Source: Heterocephalus glaber (Eukaryota; Chordata; Mammalia; Rodentia; Bathyergidae). Taken from it: DNA of 64,000 bases. The notes under the pieces are model-generated. The model made no database searches. It was not told the DNA's origin and worked only from the letters and a program-made list of their open reading frames with translations. The position numbers were made by a program, and so were the translations under genes. The DNA lies in contig NW_004624795.1 in NCBI RefSeq assembly GCF_000247695.1, positions 12,366,870-12,430,869 of the forward strand, in the 5' to 3' direction. This document shows, piece by piece, positions 45,480-56,924 of the stretch; the first letter of the stretch is position 1; the number at the start of each line of letters is the position of its first letter.

Positions 45480-45857
45480 ATGAGCCAAACACTGTGCTGG
45501 GTCCTGGAGGTAGGACGCTGAGCCCTTACCCTTGGGCCCTCATGGTGAGATAGAGCCACGCACAATTAGTAATGACAGCACAGCATGAGGTGTGCTGAGG
45601 GAAAGCGTGGACGGGGTAGAAAAATGGAGGACTCCTCTAGGAGCATGACAGGCCTGATCAGGAGCTGGAGGGACTCGCAGATCCCTTGAAGGTAGTGTGG
45701 TCAGGGTTCTAGAGGGAAGGAGCAGCACATGAAGAGGCCACCCCGAGTGGGAATTTGGAGGGCTGCAGCCTGAGTGCCAGGCCAAGGGCACCCAGGGGCA
45801 GGGGGTGATGGGCCTGGGGTGGAGGTGGATGGGGGCAGGTCTTAGCACTTCTGGGAA

Positions 45858-45860
<3 letters not shown>
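45480..45860. repeat. Ancient mammalian interspersed repeat, unassigned
   Basis: GAGCCAAACACTGTGCTGGG, TCCTGGAGGTAGGACGCTG and GGGCCCTCATGGTGAGATAG, followed by CAGCATGAGGTGTGCTGAGG. This follows the common '...ggcactgtgctaggtgctggggatacag...ctcatggagctt' layout. It may continue past the TG tract to about 46.0 kb (TTTCTAGGCAGAGGGTGTGG). Confidence 0.55.
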
Positions 45861-45898
<38 letters not shown>

Positions 45899-45908
45899 TG
45901 TGTGTGTG
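45861..45908. repeat. (TG)n microsatellite
   Basis: Nearly perfect TG dinucleotide run of 48 bases with one A interruption near 45892. On the other strand it yields His-Thr runs in a spurious 255-codon open frame. Confidence 0.98.
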
Positions 45909-46364
45909 ATATCTCTGTTGAGCTGGAGGAGAGAAGGGCTTTCTAGGCAGAGGGTGTGGTCTGTACCTGAGAGGGCAGAGTCTCTTCTCAGGAGGGGGCA
46001 GATCCTGGAGGGTGTACCCCGCCAGCGTTGGGACGTGCTTGGTTGGATGGTGAGAGGGGAAATGAGAAACTGCATCTTCCCGACCAGGCTCCCCACCCGC
46101 TCCATGCTGAGACCCTCTCTCTGCCAAGGCTGGGCGCCTCATTGGAGAGTAAATGGGAGTGTCCCGTGGGCCTGTGGCAGGGGCCAAGTCTCCCCTACTC
46201 TCAGTGCCCTGCGTCTTCTGGTGACACTCCTGTGAAACTTGAGCGTGGACCCTTGGGCTGGCTGAAGGCTCCCTGCCTTTGACCCGGCAGCCGCAGAGTG
46301 ACCACACAGGTCACAGGGACGCAGCATCACCACCTAGTCTTCTCTCCACTCTGCGCACAGGCAG

Positions 46365-46500
46365 CTGTGCCGGGGTAATTAGTCAGCCCAGACATTACAG
46401 GTTCAATGACTCATTGTCTTAAATTTTAATAAGTACAGAAAAACAAGAGTGCTGATTTATTAAAAATTAATCTTCCTAAGAGATAGCTTCAGCAGAGGAG
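46365..46500. promoter_or_regulatory. Candidate conserved AT-rich block
   Basis: GGGGTAATTAGTCAGCCCAG, TTAAATTTTAATAAGTACAG and TTTATTAAAAATTAATCTTC. TAAT-rich, repeat-free. Inference only. Confidence 0.3.
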
Positions 46501-46638
46501 ATTGGAAGGCAGACAGGCAGAAGGAATGAGCAAGGGGACCTGCCACTTTCTGGGCCACCTGCAGCTGGGGACAGTGGAGTCACCCTGCACCTGGCTTTGG
46601 CAAGGTCAGGTTTTAGGAAGGAGATGACAGCTCTGCAC

Positions 46639-46703
46639 GATTTCCTCCTCTTCGTCTTCCATTTCCCCCCTCTCTCTTTGCCTTCCTTTTCTTCCCTCCC
46701 TCT
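46639..46703. repeat. Polypyrimidine tract
   Basis: About 65 bases of mostly C and T (TCCTCCTCTTCGTCTTCC...TTTTCTTCCCTCCCTCTGC) directly before an antisense LTR. Confidence 0.8.
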
Positions 46704-46705
46704 GC

Positions 46706-46993
46706 TGTATTAGTTTGCTAGGGATACTGTGACAAAGTATCCAAGACACGGAGGGTGGCCTCAACTGCAGAGATGTATGGCCTTGTTCCCGGGTACATGC
46801 TGTGTGCAAATTCTCCCCTTGTATGACACTGATCAGATTAGGTCAAGGTCTTTCCTTACTCCAGTAGGACCTCATTTTCACATAACTGATTACATCCACA
46901 AAAATCCTATTTCCAAATAAGGCCCCATTCTGAGGTTCTGGGATTAAGATAGCAACACCTCAGTGTTGGGGAACACAAGACAACTTGTACCAC
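46706..46993 (-). mobile_element. Old MaLR LTR (MLT1/MST-like), antisense
   Basis: GTATTAGTTTGCTAGGGATA, TGTGACAAAGTATCCAAGAC, CTGATTACATCCACAAAAAT, CCTATTTCCAAATAAGGCCC and CATTCTGAGGTTCTGGGATT are the reverse complement of a mammalian ERVL-MaLR LTR. A middle portion is deleted. Solo LTR, no internal sequence. Confidence 0.85.
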
Positions 46994-47078
46994 GTTCCTC
47001 CCCTTCTCTCATCCTCCTCTGCTCCCAACTCCCTCTGCCCTCTGTCCCGTTCTTCCCCACTTTAGATCCTTTCTCTCG

Positions 47079-47090
47079 CCCCCCCCCCCC
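47079..47090. repeat. Poly(C) run
   Basis: Twelve consecutive C at the end of a longer pyrimidine-rich stretch from about 46990. Prone to sequencing length error. Confidence 0.9.
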
Positions 47091-47099
47091 AGGCCCCCG

Positions 47100-48930
47100 T
47101 ACTTGTGCTCTTGGCTCATCTCTTTAGGTCACAGCCACCTCTTAGAAATGGTTGACCAGCTTCCCATGTTCTAGTCCTGTTCCTCCCTTCTGCACTGGTG
47201 GCCATTGTGTCCATGTAAGCCCAAAACATCTTGTCTCACAACCTCCAGATTTCCCTGCCATTCCTACACAAAACTGCTCTTCTGAGAGTTTAAAGAAGGC
47301 CCCTGTCTGGAATTTAGTTCCAAGCAGGGCTGTGTGGGTGGGGCCAGGAACAAAGGTATCTGTGTGAGTCTGCATGCTTGAGAGAGAATTTCCTTGTATT
47401 GATCAAAAACTATTCCATCCCTGGGCAGGGACATCCCTGGAATAAATCTTATCATTTAAAACATTTCCTCCTCAGAGGCAATCCATTTAGGCAAAGTGCA
47501 GAGCTAGCCAAGTTGAAATTCAACAAGAGGGGCATGCTGGCCCCCAAAGCCTCATGGGCCATTAAGCTTGTAATGTAGCAGAGGCCTCTGGGTAGCTGGA
47601 GTTCCTGCCTTCCCTGTTAATTGCTGGGATCCTGCAGTCCTCTCCTGCTGTACTTGGTGCCGTGCCCACAGCACACATTCTACCCATGTCGCCTGTTTAT
47701 CGGCCACCTGTGTGACGCCAAAAGTGAAAGGTGGCTAGGCAGGTCCCTTGGAGCTCAGTGGAGGCCACAGGTCTCAGGAGGAAGTAGCTGGTTCTCAGGG
47801 TTCCCTCCTTGCAGTTTGGTGGACCCCAGACCTGACCTCCAGAGCAGTGCGAATAGCCAGCTGGATCCGTCCATTCTGTCCTTTCTGCTGGGACCCTGGC
47901 CTGGGACAGGGACAGCTTGTTTTCTATCTGGAGGGGGTGAGGCTGGGTCCTCCGCACTGTGGATGTAGGAGTGGGGGTGGCAGGTGGGGCGGGGAGGACC
48001 TCAGCCTGACTAGGATCAATAGTTTTGAAATGACTTGAAAAAGTTTGCCCTTGGGGAATTTCCAGCATGAGTGAAATCTAGATGCTTCTCGGGCTTTTGA
48101 AAAAGCCTCCCTCTGTCAAACCTGTCGCCAGTTCCTGTCTCTAAGGTTTCCCTCCCCTCAGCCCAGGCCTTTGTGTTCCCACAGAGTCTGCTTTTAGTCC
48201 ACATCCTGGTCACCCATCCCCCCTCTGGCCTCACTGCCCTGACTGCCTCAGTCTCCTCCCTGGCGCCTCGCCTGCTTCTCCATGAGCATTATCGCACATG
48301 ATCAGAATTTCCCCCTGCCCGGTTCAGTCCTTCCCCACCACTTTCTGTCTTCATCTCTGTTGGCTCCACAGTGCTACCGTCACTGCCCCAGCTCCCTGGT
48401 CTTCCCTGGGGTCCGGAAGCACTGTGTAGTGTTGGTCCCCTCCTCCCAGTATGGCTAGGCTCAAGAGTGATTCTGTTTCCTTGTTGATACAGGGAAGGAT
48501 TGAGTGAAGAAGGATAGAAAATGACTCTGAGCAGGAAGAACAGAGTCGTCACGGAAGTGGAGGCAGACTAGAGGGACGGGTCACATTTCCAGAACTGGCC
48601 AGTTGTCAAGCAGCAGGTCAGATGGGGTGAAACAAGGTGAAATCCACTTCTCTGAGGAAGGGTGCAAGGAGAGGAACAGTTGATTGTCACTGAGCATGAG
48701 CCAGCCTCTAGCTAAGAGGAGGAAATTGGACCAGGTGGGCCACTCTTCCCCGCTGGTGCCCCTTTGGAGTCCCTCGGTGTTCCCAGGAGGCCACTCTGTT
48801 CCTGTCCCCTATCTCTTTGCCCTGAGACTGGTCCAGTGGGCAGCCTACAGGGCCTCCTGCTTCAGCTTGGCAGGAAGACACTGGACCTTGTCAGGAAATC
48901 CTTGGTTCTGAGTAGAAAGCAAACCCTCTT
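47100..48930. other. Unassigned non-coding stretch
   Basis: No gene recognised. Open frames up to about 123 codons without domains. 48110-48260 is pyrimidine-rich and may be an eroded L2 3' part, not secure. Confidence 0.35.
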
Positions 48931-48931
48931 A

Positions 48932-48985
48932 GGCTGGGGGTGGGGCATGCAGGAGGCCTTAGATTGGATCCCCAGCACGGCAGAG
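48932..48985 (+). mobile_element. Decayed classic ID-like SINE fragment
   Basis: GGCTGGGGGTGGGGCATGCA, GGAGGCCTTAGATTGGATCC and CCAGCACGG resemble a classic ID or tRNA-SINE ('ggctgggggtgtggctcag...gcatgcaggaggccctgggttcgatccccagca') with an internal deletion of the A-box region. Confidence 0.55.
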
Positions 48986-49814
48986 AAGAAAACAATTGGT
49001 CTGTCTCCATTGTCAGATATGATTGAGCCCGTATCGTGGCCACCTGGTATGAAATACTGTATAAAAAAATCATGTTGTGACCTCCCTGTTACCTGGTGTG
49101 ACTTCCATGCTTCCTGCTGAGTATTCCCATCTTAGACCAACTTTTGGAGATGCCGCCATCTTGGACTACCTGAATGTATCCCACAGACAGATAAAACATG
49201 TTCTTTGGATGGAACCGCCAAAAATAGTTTCAAGCATGAGATATTATTATTATCCTTTTCATTACTGTCATATTTCTGTTTAGCCTGATTAGGTGACAGA
49301 TTCTGAAAACCTAAATTAAGGCACGTTCACTCTGAGCGAATGTTCTCTAAAACGTTGACAGGTCCACGCATTACCGATGCCCCTTTCAAAGACACAGGGC
49401 CTCTGGGCCCCTTTCCTTAATGGGAAAAATGAGGTAAAGCCCTGTCTGGGTTTCCTCAGAAGCTGCTTTGTCTTTTATGCCATGAGGTGAGTTGCTGTAA
49501 ATGTCAAATGACTGTTGGACTTAGGGGTCCTGGGGTGGGGTGGAGTGGGGGTCCAGGAAGGACCACAGGAACCTGCTGTGTGGCGGGCTTTGTGCTGCTA
49601 GCTGTGCATCAGTACTCCAGGCTTTGCCCAAAGCCCTCCAAGTCACAGCACAGAGTCTGGGGGCCAGGAATGTCCCATCAGAGGTGGGCTGGAGCTGTGC
49701 CCTTCGGAGCCTGGGTGCCCTTGCTTTCCTGCATTTCAGCTTTTTTTTGCCCTACCCCCTCCTCCTCTCCACCTTCCTGGGTGGGGGCAGCCAGGAACCC
49801 AGGCTGTAGTTAGT

Positions 49815-50045
49815 AGCGCATCAGTTTCTTCAAGATCCAAGAGCACTGAAGAACGGCAGCTTTATTGCAGCGCTTTTAGAGAACATTCACGCAGCTGAGT
49901 CCCCTAGAAGGTTTCCAAAGTCTATTAGGCGGCAAATGCTTTCATGGTTTTAGAATCATAAGGTTGATTTGAAAAATTGGCACCTAATGGCTTACAACTG
50001 GAATAAATTTCCTGGAATTGGACCTTGGAGAGAGACTTGGGTGCC
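49815..50045. promoter_or_regulatory. Candidate conserved non-coding element
   Basis: Repeat-free, with retained CpGs (GAACGGCAGC, TTGCAGCGCTTTTAGAG, ATTCACGCAGC, TAGGCGGCAAATGC) in AT-leaning DNA and a TTTTAGAATCATAAGG segment. No sustained frame. Inference only. Confidence 0.35.
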
Positions 50046-50229
50046 TTTCCCAGCTCAGTGTGCACGGTGCGCACCATGCCGTCCCGGAAGGAAGGCTGCC
50101 CACTGTGGCTGGCCATCAGGAATCCCAGGCTTCTCTCATTAGGCAAGAGGCCTCGTCACTCTTCATTTCTCAGTTTGGACCCAACATTTAGTGGGAGCAA
50201 CTGTGGGGAGGCTTCGGGCTAGAATTTCT

Positions 50230-50500
50230 CCCCACTGGCCTTTAAAAGGCCAGAGCCTGAAAATTCCTGAAAAATTAATGGTATCTCTGCAGGTTCTTTA
50301 CACTTGCTGGTAACCTGGTCTCTCCCAGGCCCACTGTGGCAGCACGGCATAATAGGCTGCTCAGCAGCCTGTCTTTTGTATGCAAATATGACCTAAAGAA
50401 GTACGGGAGGCAGAGGTCCATTGTTGCCAGAGACTGTGATTTCAAACAGCCAAGCGGCTTTAAACTATTCCAGACAGATATTGAAAATGTCAGCAGCTGG
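50230..50500. promoter_or_regulatory. Candidate conserved non-coding element or unrecognised exon
   Basis: TATGCAAATATGACC (an octamer-like ATGCAAAT) and GGCCTTTAAAAGGCC-type and AAAATTAATGG words near the left end. A plus frame at 50336-50572 is open for 78 codons and preceded by TCTCTGCAG at about 50285, but the frame has no domain and no clear donor. Regulatory DNA is favoured. Confidence 0.25.
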
Positions 50501-50786
50501 TTTCTCCCACTTACTTCTTACCCTGGCCTCTTTTCCTCTCTTCCTCCCCCCCTGCCACCCACCCTGCCATAAAATATAATCAAAAAGCTAGTAAATAATG
50601 TAAAGAATTGCCTCAAAGGATTTGCAGACTAGAAAGAGACTCCCTTCTCTGGTTTAAGTTGGGAGAAACGGTTTTCATTTTTTTCCCCAAGATATTTAAA
50701 ATATTCAGGAGTGTCCCGCGGGGTCTTGAACTCATAAATGTCTGCATTTTTCTCACTATACTCTGGTCCTCTCTTTTCTTTATTGA

Positions 50787-50802
50787 TTTTTTTTTTTTTT
50801 TT
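50787..50802. repeat. Poly(T) run without a SINE body
   Basis: Sixteen T not followed by GGTACC or any ID/B1 sequence; the next bases are GGAGGTTGCTGTTGGC. It may be the tail of an otherwise eroded antisense retroposon, or a simple slippage tract. Confidence 0.7.
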
Positions 50803-51302
50803 GGAGGTTGCTGTTGGCAACATTTAGGTCCAACTTTCAAATGAAAATCGTATTTCAGATACTGGTCTTAAGTCAGACCACCCTGAGGTCTGTTTCCTTC
50901 ACCTGAGTTCTGGGCCCCCTGCTCTTTAATGACAGGTTGGAGTGAATCTCCATGCTGTGATTTTTCATCCAATTAACTCTTTGCAAGGGGCTCCTGTACC
51001 TTGTGAGCAGAAGAGAGTGGTATCTTAAATGTGGAGTGATTGTACCCCTTGTACTTAGCCCAGACAAGCGTTCAGTCCCTCCCTGGTCACCTTGAAAGAG
51101 AGGCGGTCAGGCTTTGGGGAATTTGAAGTTGAGAGTATCCAGAGGGAAAACAGTCAAATGGCCCCAGTCCCAGCCTAGAAGGCAGGTACTTCCTGTCTCT
51201 CAGGAAGAGCTCTTTAAGTGTGCATATCTGGGTCCCGCCAGTCCTGGGGAGAGTCTGGCTGGCCAGGCGGGGATGATTGTACTCGGGACATGGTGAGTTC
51301 TT

Positions 51303-51585
51303 TATAAGTGTTGGGTGGATGGATGGGTGGATGGAGTATGACCGGAGAGATGAACAGAAGGAAAGATGGAAGGGAGGATAGAAAGGACAGATGTGTGGAT
51401 AGATATGTGAAGAATGGATAGGCAGAGGATGGATGAAAGGAAGGATAGAGGGGTGGCCAGACAGACAACTGATAGATGGATATGTGGGTAGTTGGATGGG
51501 TAAATAGAAGGACAGATGAAAGGTGGATGAAAGGAAAGAGATGAAAGATGGCCTGATAGAAGGAAGGACAGAGGGATGGGGTAGG
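51303..51585. repeat. Imperfect (GGAT)n / (GGAA)n satellite-like array
   Basis: About 280 bases of GATG, GGAT, GAAG and GATA words, starting GTTGGGTGGATGGATGGG. The array is heavily degenerate, with some GATAGA units inside. The minus strand gives open frames rich in Ser, Pro, His and Leu; these are not genes. Confidence 0.9.
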
Positions 51586-52039
51586 TACTTGGTTTCCCCT
51601 TTAGTATTTGTTCCTTTGTGCTGTCCCCACCAAAGGGCATTCCTTGGACCTGTTTCTAGAACCTGGAGAGAGGTGACCTAGGACACAGGTACTAGGGGAT
51701 CTGGATAATGCCCCATCCTCTCTGAATACTGACAGACACCTGACTGACCGCCCCTCCAAGGCCGTTCCAGGGGCAAAGCCTGTTGCTGTACTTATTCCCC
51801 TGTGCACCCTCCCCCTGACATTGCTGCTTCCCTCTGTGACAGGCCCCGCACACTGACCCTCTCCCACTCATGGCTGGGGTATTGGCAGTGTATACCAAAG
51901 AGCCAGCTGTGTCCTCTCTTGGTCCAGCCAACAGAGGTCACTTCCTTGGCACTGTGGTCTGCAAGCCTCAGCAGTTGCTCCAGTCCGGAAGAGGACAGCT
52001 GAGTGACCCAGAGCTCAGGCTCTGAGGGCAGGTGAAACT

Positions 52040-52222
52040 GCCTTTGGATCACTGGTGTGGTGCCACCCCCTACTTCCTGTGTGACCTCCTGGGGCCTCAG
52101 TTTCTTCATCAGTGAAATGGAGGACAGAACCTCTGCTGAAGGATGTTGTGAGGATTCATTGGGGCGATACACACAATGGCTAGTACATTGCCTCCAAACC
52201 CAGCAGCTGTAGCTTTTACTAT
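52040..52222 (+). repeat. MIR SINE
   Basis: CTACTTCCTGTGTGACCTCC, GGGCCTCAGTTTCTTCATCA, GTGAAATGGAGGACAGA and TGTTGTGAGGATTCATTGGG are MIR segments in sense order. Confidence 0.85.
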
Positions 52223-53306
52223 CACCAGGGCTTGGGGCTGATGTTCCCAAGGAGGAAAGAAGAGACCTGCGCTCCTGAGACGCTCAGTGTTTGGGCGCAT
52301 AGCTTGCCTAAGTGCCTTGGGCTGCCATCAGAGATCTGTACAGCATAGTAGCTGCCCAGACTCTGGCCTCCCAGGCCTGATCTGAGACTGGTTCTGTGAA
52401 GCACAGCTGAGATGGCCTGCTCTGGGAAAATTCTAGAAGGTAGCCTGAGAGGAGAGTGTAGTTCATTTATATCTCTTTGGACCAGAGTCTTTCCCCCTCT
52501 CCTTTTGTTCTTGTAAATGACCTTCTGACAGTTTCTCCTCCCTTGTGAGCAGGGGCCCTGGAATCTCCCTCAGTAGTTAGTGTGTCTGTCCCTCAGGGCT
52601 AGACCCCAACATGGCTGCCTGGGTGCAGCTCTCAGTTCATTTTTGCCTTGGAGAGAGGGTGCTTTTGAGGATGGTAGCTACCTCAGGAGGCTGTGCCTGC
52701 ACGAAGAGTCTCCTTGCACTCTAAAATCCAGAACAAGCCTGGCTTTGTCAGCTCTGAGGAGCCTACCTGAAAGACAGACATCGTGGGCTCCTGCCTTGTC
52801 TCCTAGCCCTCGTTCGGTTCAATTTTAAAGCTCCTAAGAAGAGAGGTGTGAAGTCCATGATCTGTAAGCATAAAGGATTTTAAAACTAAACAAGAAAACC
52901 AATTATTTTTCTAACTGCTTTACTCCTTCAAATCTTTCACTGTAATGGAGATTTAGAACCCATCACAGTTGGGCTATTATTTCTGTGTAAACAGTGTCAT
53001 GCCCTATTGCACCAAGCAAACAGTCACTTTTTTCCATTACACTTAGACACAGATGACGAGGGTGCCGACTCGATGGTCTGCCAAGCAGGTCCTAGCTGAT
53101 GGGGAGTGCGTGACTGTGGTCAGCGGCGAGGAGAGGGTTAAGCTTGCCAGGGGTTTCGGTTCTTATTCGTGGGTCTCCTGTTTGGCTCCAGAGCTGTGTT
53201 AATGTTTGCGCTCTGGCCTGTGACCCACCCTGTGTGCAGAGCAGGAGAGGTTGGGGGTGGGACTTTAAGACCCAAAGGAGAAGTGCAGGAGGTCCAAGTT
53301 TTCTTT

Positions 53307-53390
53307 TTTTAAATTTTGTACGGGGGATTGAACTCGGGATCTCGCACTTGCGAGGCAGGCGGCAGAACCACTGAGCTAAATCCCCGGCCC
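53307..53390 (-). mobile_element. ID SINE, antisense, with target-site duplication
   Basis: Flanked by identical AGGTCCAAGTTTTCTTT repeats (53290-53306 and 53391-53407), 17/17. The tail is short and mixed (TTTAAATTTT). GGTACC is changed to TGTACG, and the body keeps GATTGAACTCGGGATC and ACCACTGAGCTAAATCCCC. It is of the TGCCTCGC subfamily. The perfect long duplication implies a recent insertion. Confidence 0.95.
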
Positions 53391-53419
53391 AGGTCCAAGT
53401 TTTCTTTACACCTGTGGGA

Positions 53420-53900
53420 TGTGGTGCTTCTTCATGTCTCTTTCTCCCCACTGCTGTGTGGCTCTGTTCACAGCTCTACTAAAATGCACATCTGATGCTG
53501 CATTTGCAGCCCTGGCCTCCTGCCCTGTGCTGCCCACCTGCACCCTTTGCTGTTCCTCACTCCCTTCTTGCACTCCCCTGAGGATGCTGTTCTGTGTGCT
53601 GCCCTCTGCCTGGAACCATCTTTCCTCTTCTGCCCATTCTCTGGCCCAGTGCCTTTCCTTCCTTCTCAGATGCTGCCTCCCCTGGAAGCTCTCCCTCACC
53701 TCAGGGCTGGTGCATGCCTGACCCTCGAGCTTCTCCCTTCCAGCCCTTGCTGCTCTGCATGTTAACCGCTGCTCTGTCTCCTCCAGTATAGCGTAAGCTC
53801 CTTGAGGGCAGCCCTGTATCTGTATCAACTTCACAGCTCAAGGGCCCAGCTCAGGTGTACCTTCTCAGTGAGTAATTGTTGAATAAATGAGTGGGTCCCC
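53420..53900 (+). mobile_element. L2 LINE 3' end
   Basis: Classic L2 3' phrases in order: CTGCCCTCTGCCTGGAACCA, CCTTCTCAGATGCTGCCTCC, TCCAGTATAGCGTAAGCTCC, TTGAGGGCAGCCCTGTATCT and TGAGTAATTGTTGAATAAAT. One of the longest fossils in the window. Two chance plus-strand frames run through it. Confidence 0.9.
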
Positions 53901-53984
53901 AGACCTGTGTCCCAGGGTGGTGTCCTGCAAGGATGGAGGTGGCAGTGTGCCCCACAGCCAGCTGTTCCTAGGGTGGAAGGTGGC

Positions 53985-54228
53985 AGAGCATCATGGTGAA
54001 AATCATGGACGCTGGAACTAGCCTGCCTGGGTTTGTATCCTGGTCCTAGCTCTGTCCACATTTAAACACTCTGTCTCAGTGACCTTATCTGCAAAATGAA
54101 GTTAATAACAGTACCTACTTGCCAGGGCTAGGAGTAAGATTCAGTGAGGTGACCATCTGTGTGCAGTGCACAGAGCCTGGTATGGTGGCAGCGTGTATGT
54201 GATGCCTGTTGTTATTCTCTTTATGGTG
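53985..54228 (+). repeat. MIR SINE, near full length
   Basis: GGCAGAGCATCATGGTGAAA, GCCTGCCTGGGTTTGTATCC, GTGACCTTATCTGCAAAATG, ACAGTACCTACTTGCCAGGG, and the tail CAGAGCCTGGTATGGTGG. Full order of MIR from head to tail. Confidence 0.85.
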
Positions 54229-55369
54229 CTTCTGCCTGAGCTTGCTTCCTGCCCTTTGAAGGCCTTGCTTAGAGCAGAGGTTGGGGGCCTCATGAGGGAT
54301 GTGTTTGCCCACAGTGCCAGCCACACGGTTGGTGGCCTTCAGGCAGGTGGACCCAGATCCTGCAACCCCACTCTCTCATTTAGGCCTGGTCTCTAGGGCA
54401 CTTGAATTTATGCCTTCTGTATTGATCCTTAGCTCAATCCGGGGCTTCCTGCAAGCTGGCCCTGCTAATAGACTCAGACAGTCAATCTGAAGCACTTCGG
54501 GAGCACCTGCTGTGTACAAGCACCATACTTGCAGGTGGCCAGTTTGCCAAAAAAGCTTAAAGAGTACACTTGGTGGGCTCCTAACCCCACAAGGCAGGCC
54601 ACACTGGAATTCTTCTTATCTTTTCCAGTCGAGGTTGAGCGGGGTAGCTCAAGGCATGTAGATGTGGAGGTGGTGCAGCTGGGAGCCCCAAGTTCGGGCC
54701 TGCACTTGACTGTTTGGTTTTTCTAGTACGGATAAATACTGTCTCAGCTCTTGACTGTGTGCAGTGGGCTTCAGGGTTCACTTGTGCCCCAGAGCATGAG
54801 CTTCCTGGACACTATGGGCATCTGGAGGGCAGGGGAGAACGGAGGGAAGAGAGGGAAGACGTCTTCAGCAGCGAAGTGCCTGGTCCCATACTGTCTGGGA
54901 ACTTCAGAGGCTGGCTGCCTGGGGGACTTGTCCTGCAGATCAGGCGAGCTGCTGCGGGCTCCTGCCGGTGAGCAGACTCTGCTTTAAGCAGGGCTGAGTG
55001 TTGAAGTGAGAGGCTCTACAAAGATAAATCCGGAGGGAATTATCGTCTCACAAAAGAAGTGTTTAAAAACATACTCCTGCAGGGTCAAAGTGGGCGAGGG
55101 TTCCCAGTAGCGTGGCAGGTGTGTCTCCGGCAAGCCCAGGCCTGTCCTCCCAGGGTTGCACATGGGAGGTGCAGGGAGTGGGACTGGCTTGCCCTTCCTA
55201 ATGGCCATTCTAGGCGGAAGCCCTGCAGATCCTGTCAGGGAGGTGTGGATATCCGAGTCACACAGGACGCCCCAGCATAGTAGGTGGTGGAAGTGAGGTG
55301 CCTTCTGTGCCCTCACTGAGGGTGACAGAGGAAGGGGCTGCTCTCTCTCAGAGGTTGGGAACTGCCTTT

Positions 55370-55525
55370 TAGTCCAGCCGTGTCTGGGTTTGGATTCTGG
55401 CTCTGCCATCTCCTAGCCGCATGACCTTGAACAAGTCCCTTAATCCTTCCGAGTCTTACTTCGCTCGTCTGTAAAATGGGAGTGATGGTGATAACGTCTG
55501 CTGTCTTGGTTGCTGGGACGTTGGA
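55370..55525 (+). repeat. MIR SINE
   Basis: GTCTGGGTTTGGATTCTGGC, TCTGCCATCTCCTAGCCGCA, TGACCTTGAACAAGTCCCTT and CGTCTGTAAAATGGGAGTGA: a well preserved MIR core. Confidence 0.9.
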
Positions 55526-55816
55526 CCGAGGCGGTACATGTGAGCTCTGAGTGTGGGTCTTGGCATACCCAGAACACCGAGTGGCCAAGGTGGGTTGTCA
55601 TTGTTGGTTTTCCAGTCACACAGTACTGCCTTCTGCCCCATACCAAGCTCTGCTTTCAGGGGCTGCTGTCCCGCTCACAGGGGACTCTTCTTACTGAGTT
55701 TCCCACCAAGCCACTTTTCTCTAAATGTCCTTTGAAGCTAACCAGCAATCGCCTTTCCTTCCTAGAAGCTCGGGGCCGCCTGCCCGGGGATGTGCTCATG
55801 TGTTTCATCTTTAACG

Positions 55817-55846
55817 CATAATATATATGTGTGTGTGAGTACGTGT
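55817..55846. repeat. Short (TA)n-(TG)n tract
   Basis: ATAATATATATGTGTGTGTG followed by AGTACGTGTGT. Simple sequence. Confidence 0.8.
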
Positions 55847-55949
55847 GTAGGTTCCCCCCACCCCCACGGATGTATATATAACTCATTCCCCAAAGAGAGA
55901 TTTACTTCAAGGAACAAATGCTTCTGGTTAGCTTCTGTGTGGATCTGAT

Positions 55950-56300
55950 CCAGTCCCAAGTCGTTGCCATGAGTAGAATTCATTGACGGCAAAAGGAAAT
56001 GAAAACAAACGTTCCCTGACATGGGGCATTTCCGTTGGGGGGGCCCTGGGAATTCTCCTCCTCTATTAAAATATCTACCAAATTGGACAGAGGAACTTGG
56101 CAGCCGAGGCCTGAGCTCTCTAATTGTTTCTGTGGGGACGGTACGGGGAGAAGCTGTGCTCTGGCCTCTCTTCCGGAACCTTCCTCTCGCCATCGGCGTA
56201 GGGGAGGAAAGGGCCATTTGAAAATGAAGATGACTGGGTGCCCCTGGAATCTGGCTACTGACCCCGCGTCTGGGCAAGTGGCCAGGGATGGTGCGGGGAC
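55950..56300. promoter_or_regulatory. Candidate conserved block with retained CpGs
   Basis: Mixed composition with more CpGs than its surroundings (GTCGTTGCC, TTGACGGC, GGACGGTACGGGG, CTCGCCATCGGCGTAGG). Overlapping frames on both strands (up to 205 codons, minus) lack domains. Regulatory DNA or an unrecognised exon are both possible; neither is shown. Confidence 0.25.
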
Positions 56301-56924
56301 AGCGCCTCCTCCTTGGGCCTCTGGAAAGCTCCTTCTCATGAGTGGCGGTGTGGGGATGGTTGGGCCCTGGAGCCCGCATTCCTGAGATGGTCTGAGGCCT
56401 TCTGTTTAACCCGGCAGACGAGTAGGAATGTGGTTTTGATCACATCCAGCTGATGGGAGCTGACCCAGACTTCATATGATTTGGCTGTTTTTTGATTTTG
56501 TTTTTTCCTCCCCCTTCCTTGTCCTTGTGGGGAAGATGTTTCTTTTATGAATGAATTTGCTTCAGAGTACAGAGGTCAGAATGGAGGCAGCTGAAGAGAT
56601 GCAGGGGCTCTCAGACAGGATGGGGGTGTTTGCTGTTCTGTAGCATCCGGGGCCCTTTCTCGGGCTGCCAGTTGAGTTTCCTGAGGTCTCTAGATCGGTG
56701 CAAGTAATCACCACAGCTGGGTCATCGGCACTCCACACGGCCATCACCCACCTCCACAGGGTCTCTGTGATGATCCCCACTCTGCTTATCTGGAAGCCAG
56801 ATTTCAGTAAAGTCAATATGGGGCCCAAAGTGAGGAAGCGTACAGTTCGGGCAGGTTGAACTGTCAGATGGTCTTTCTCCACCTCAACCCCACTGTCACT
56901 GTGGGCCACATGCTTCCCCCATGT

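Noticed and set aside
45540..46307. 255-codon minus-strand open frame, longest in the window
   Set aside because: It runs through the TG microsatellite (His-Thr run) and an ancient interspersed repeat; no domain.
51214..51640. Ser/Pro/His/Leu-rich open frames on the minus strand
   Set aside because: Reverse translation of the degenerate GGAT/GGAA array.
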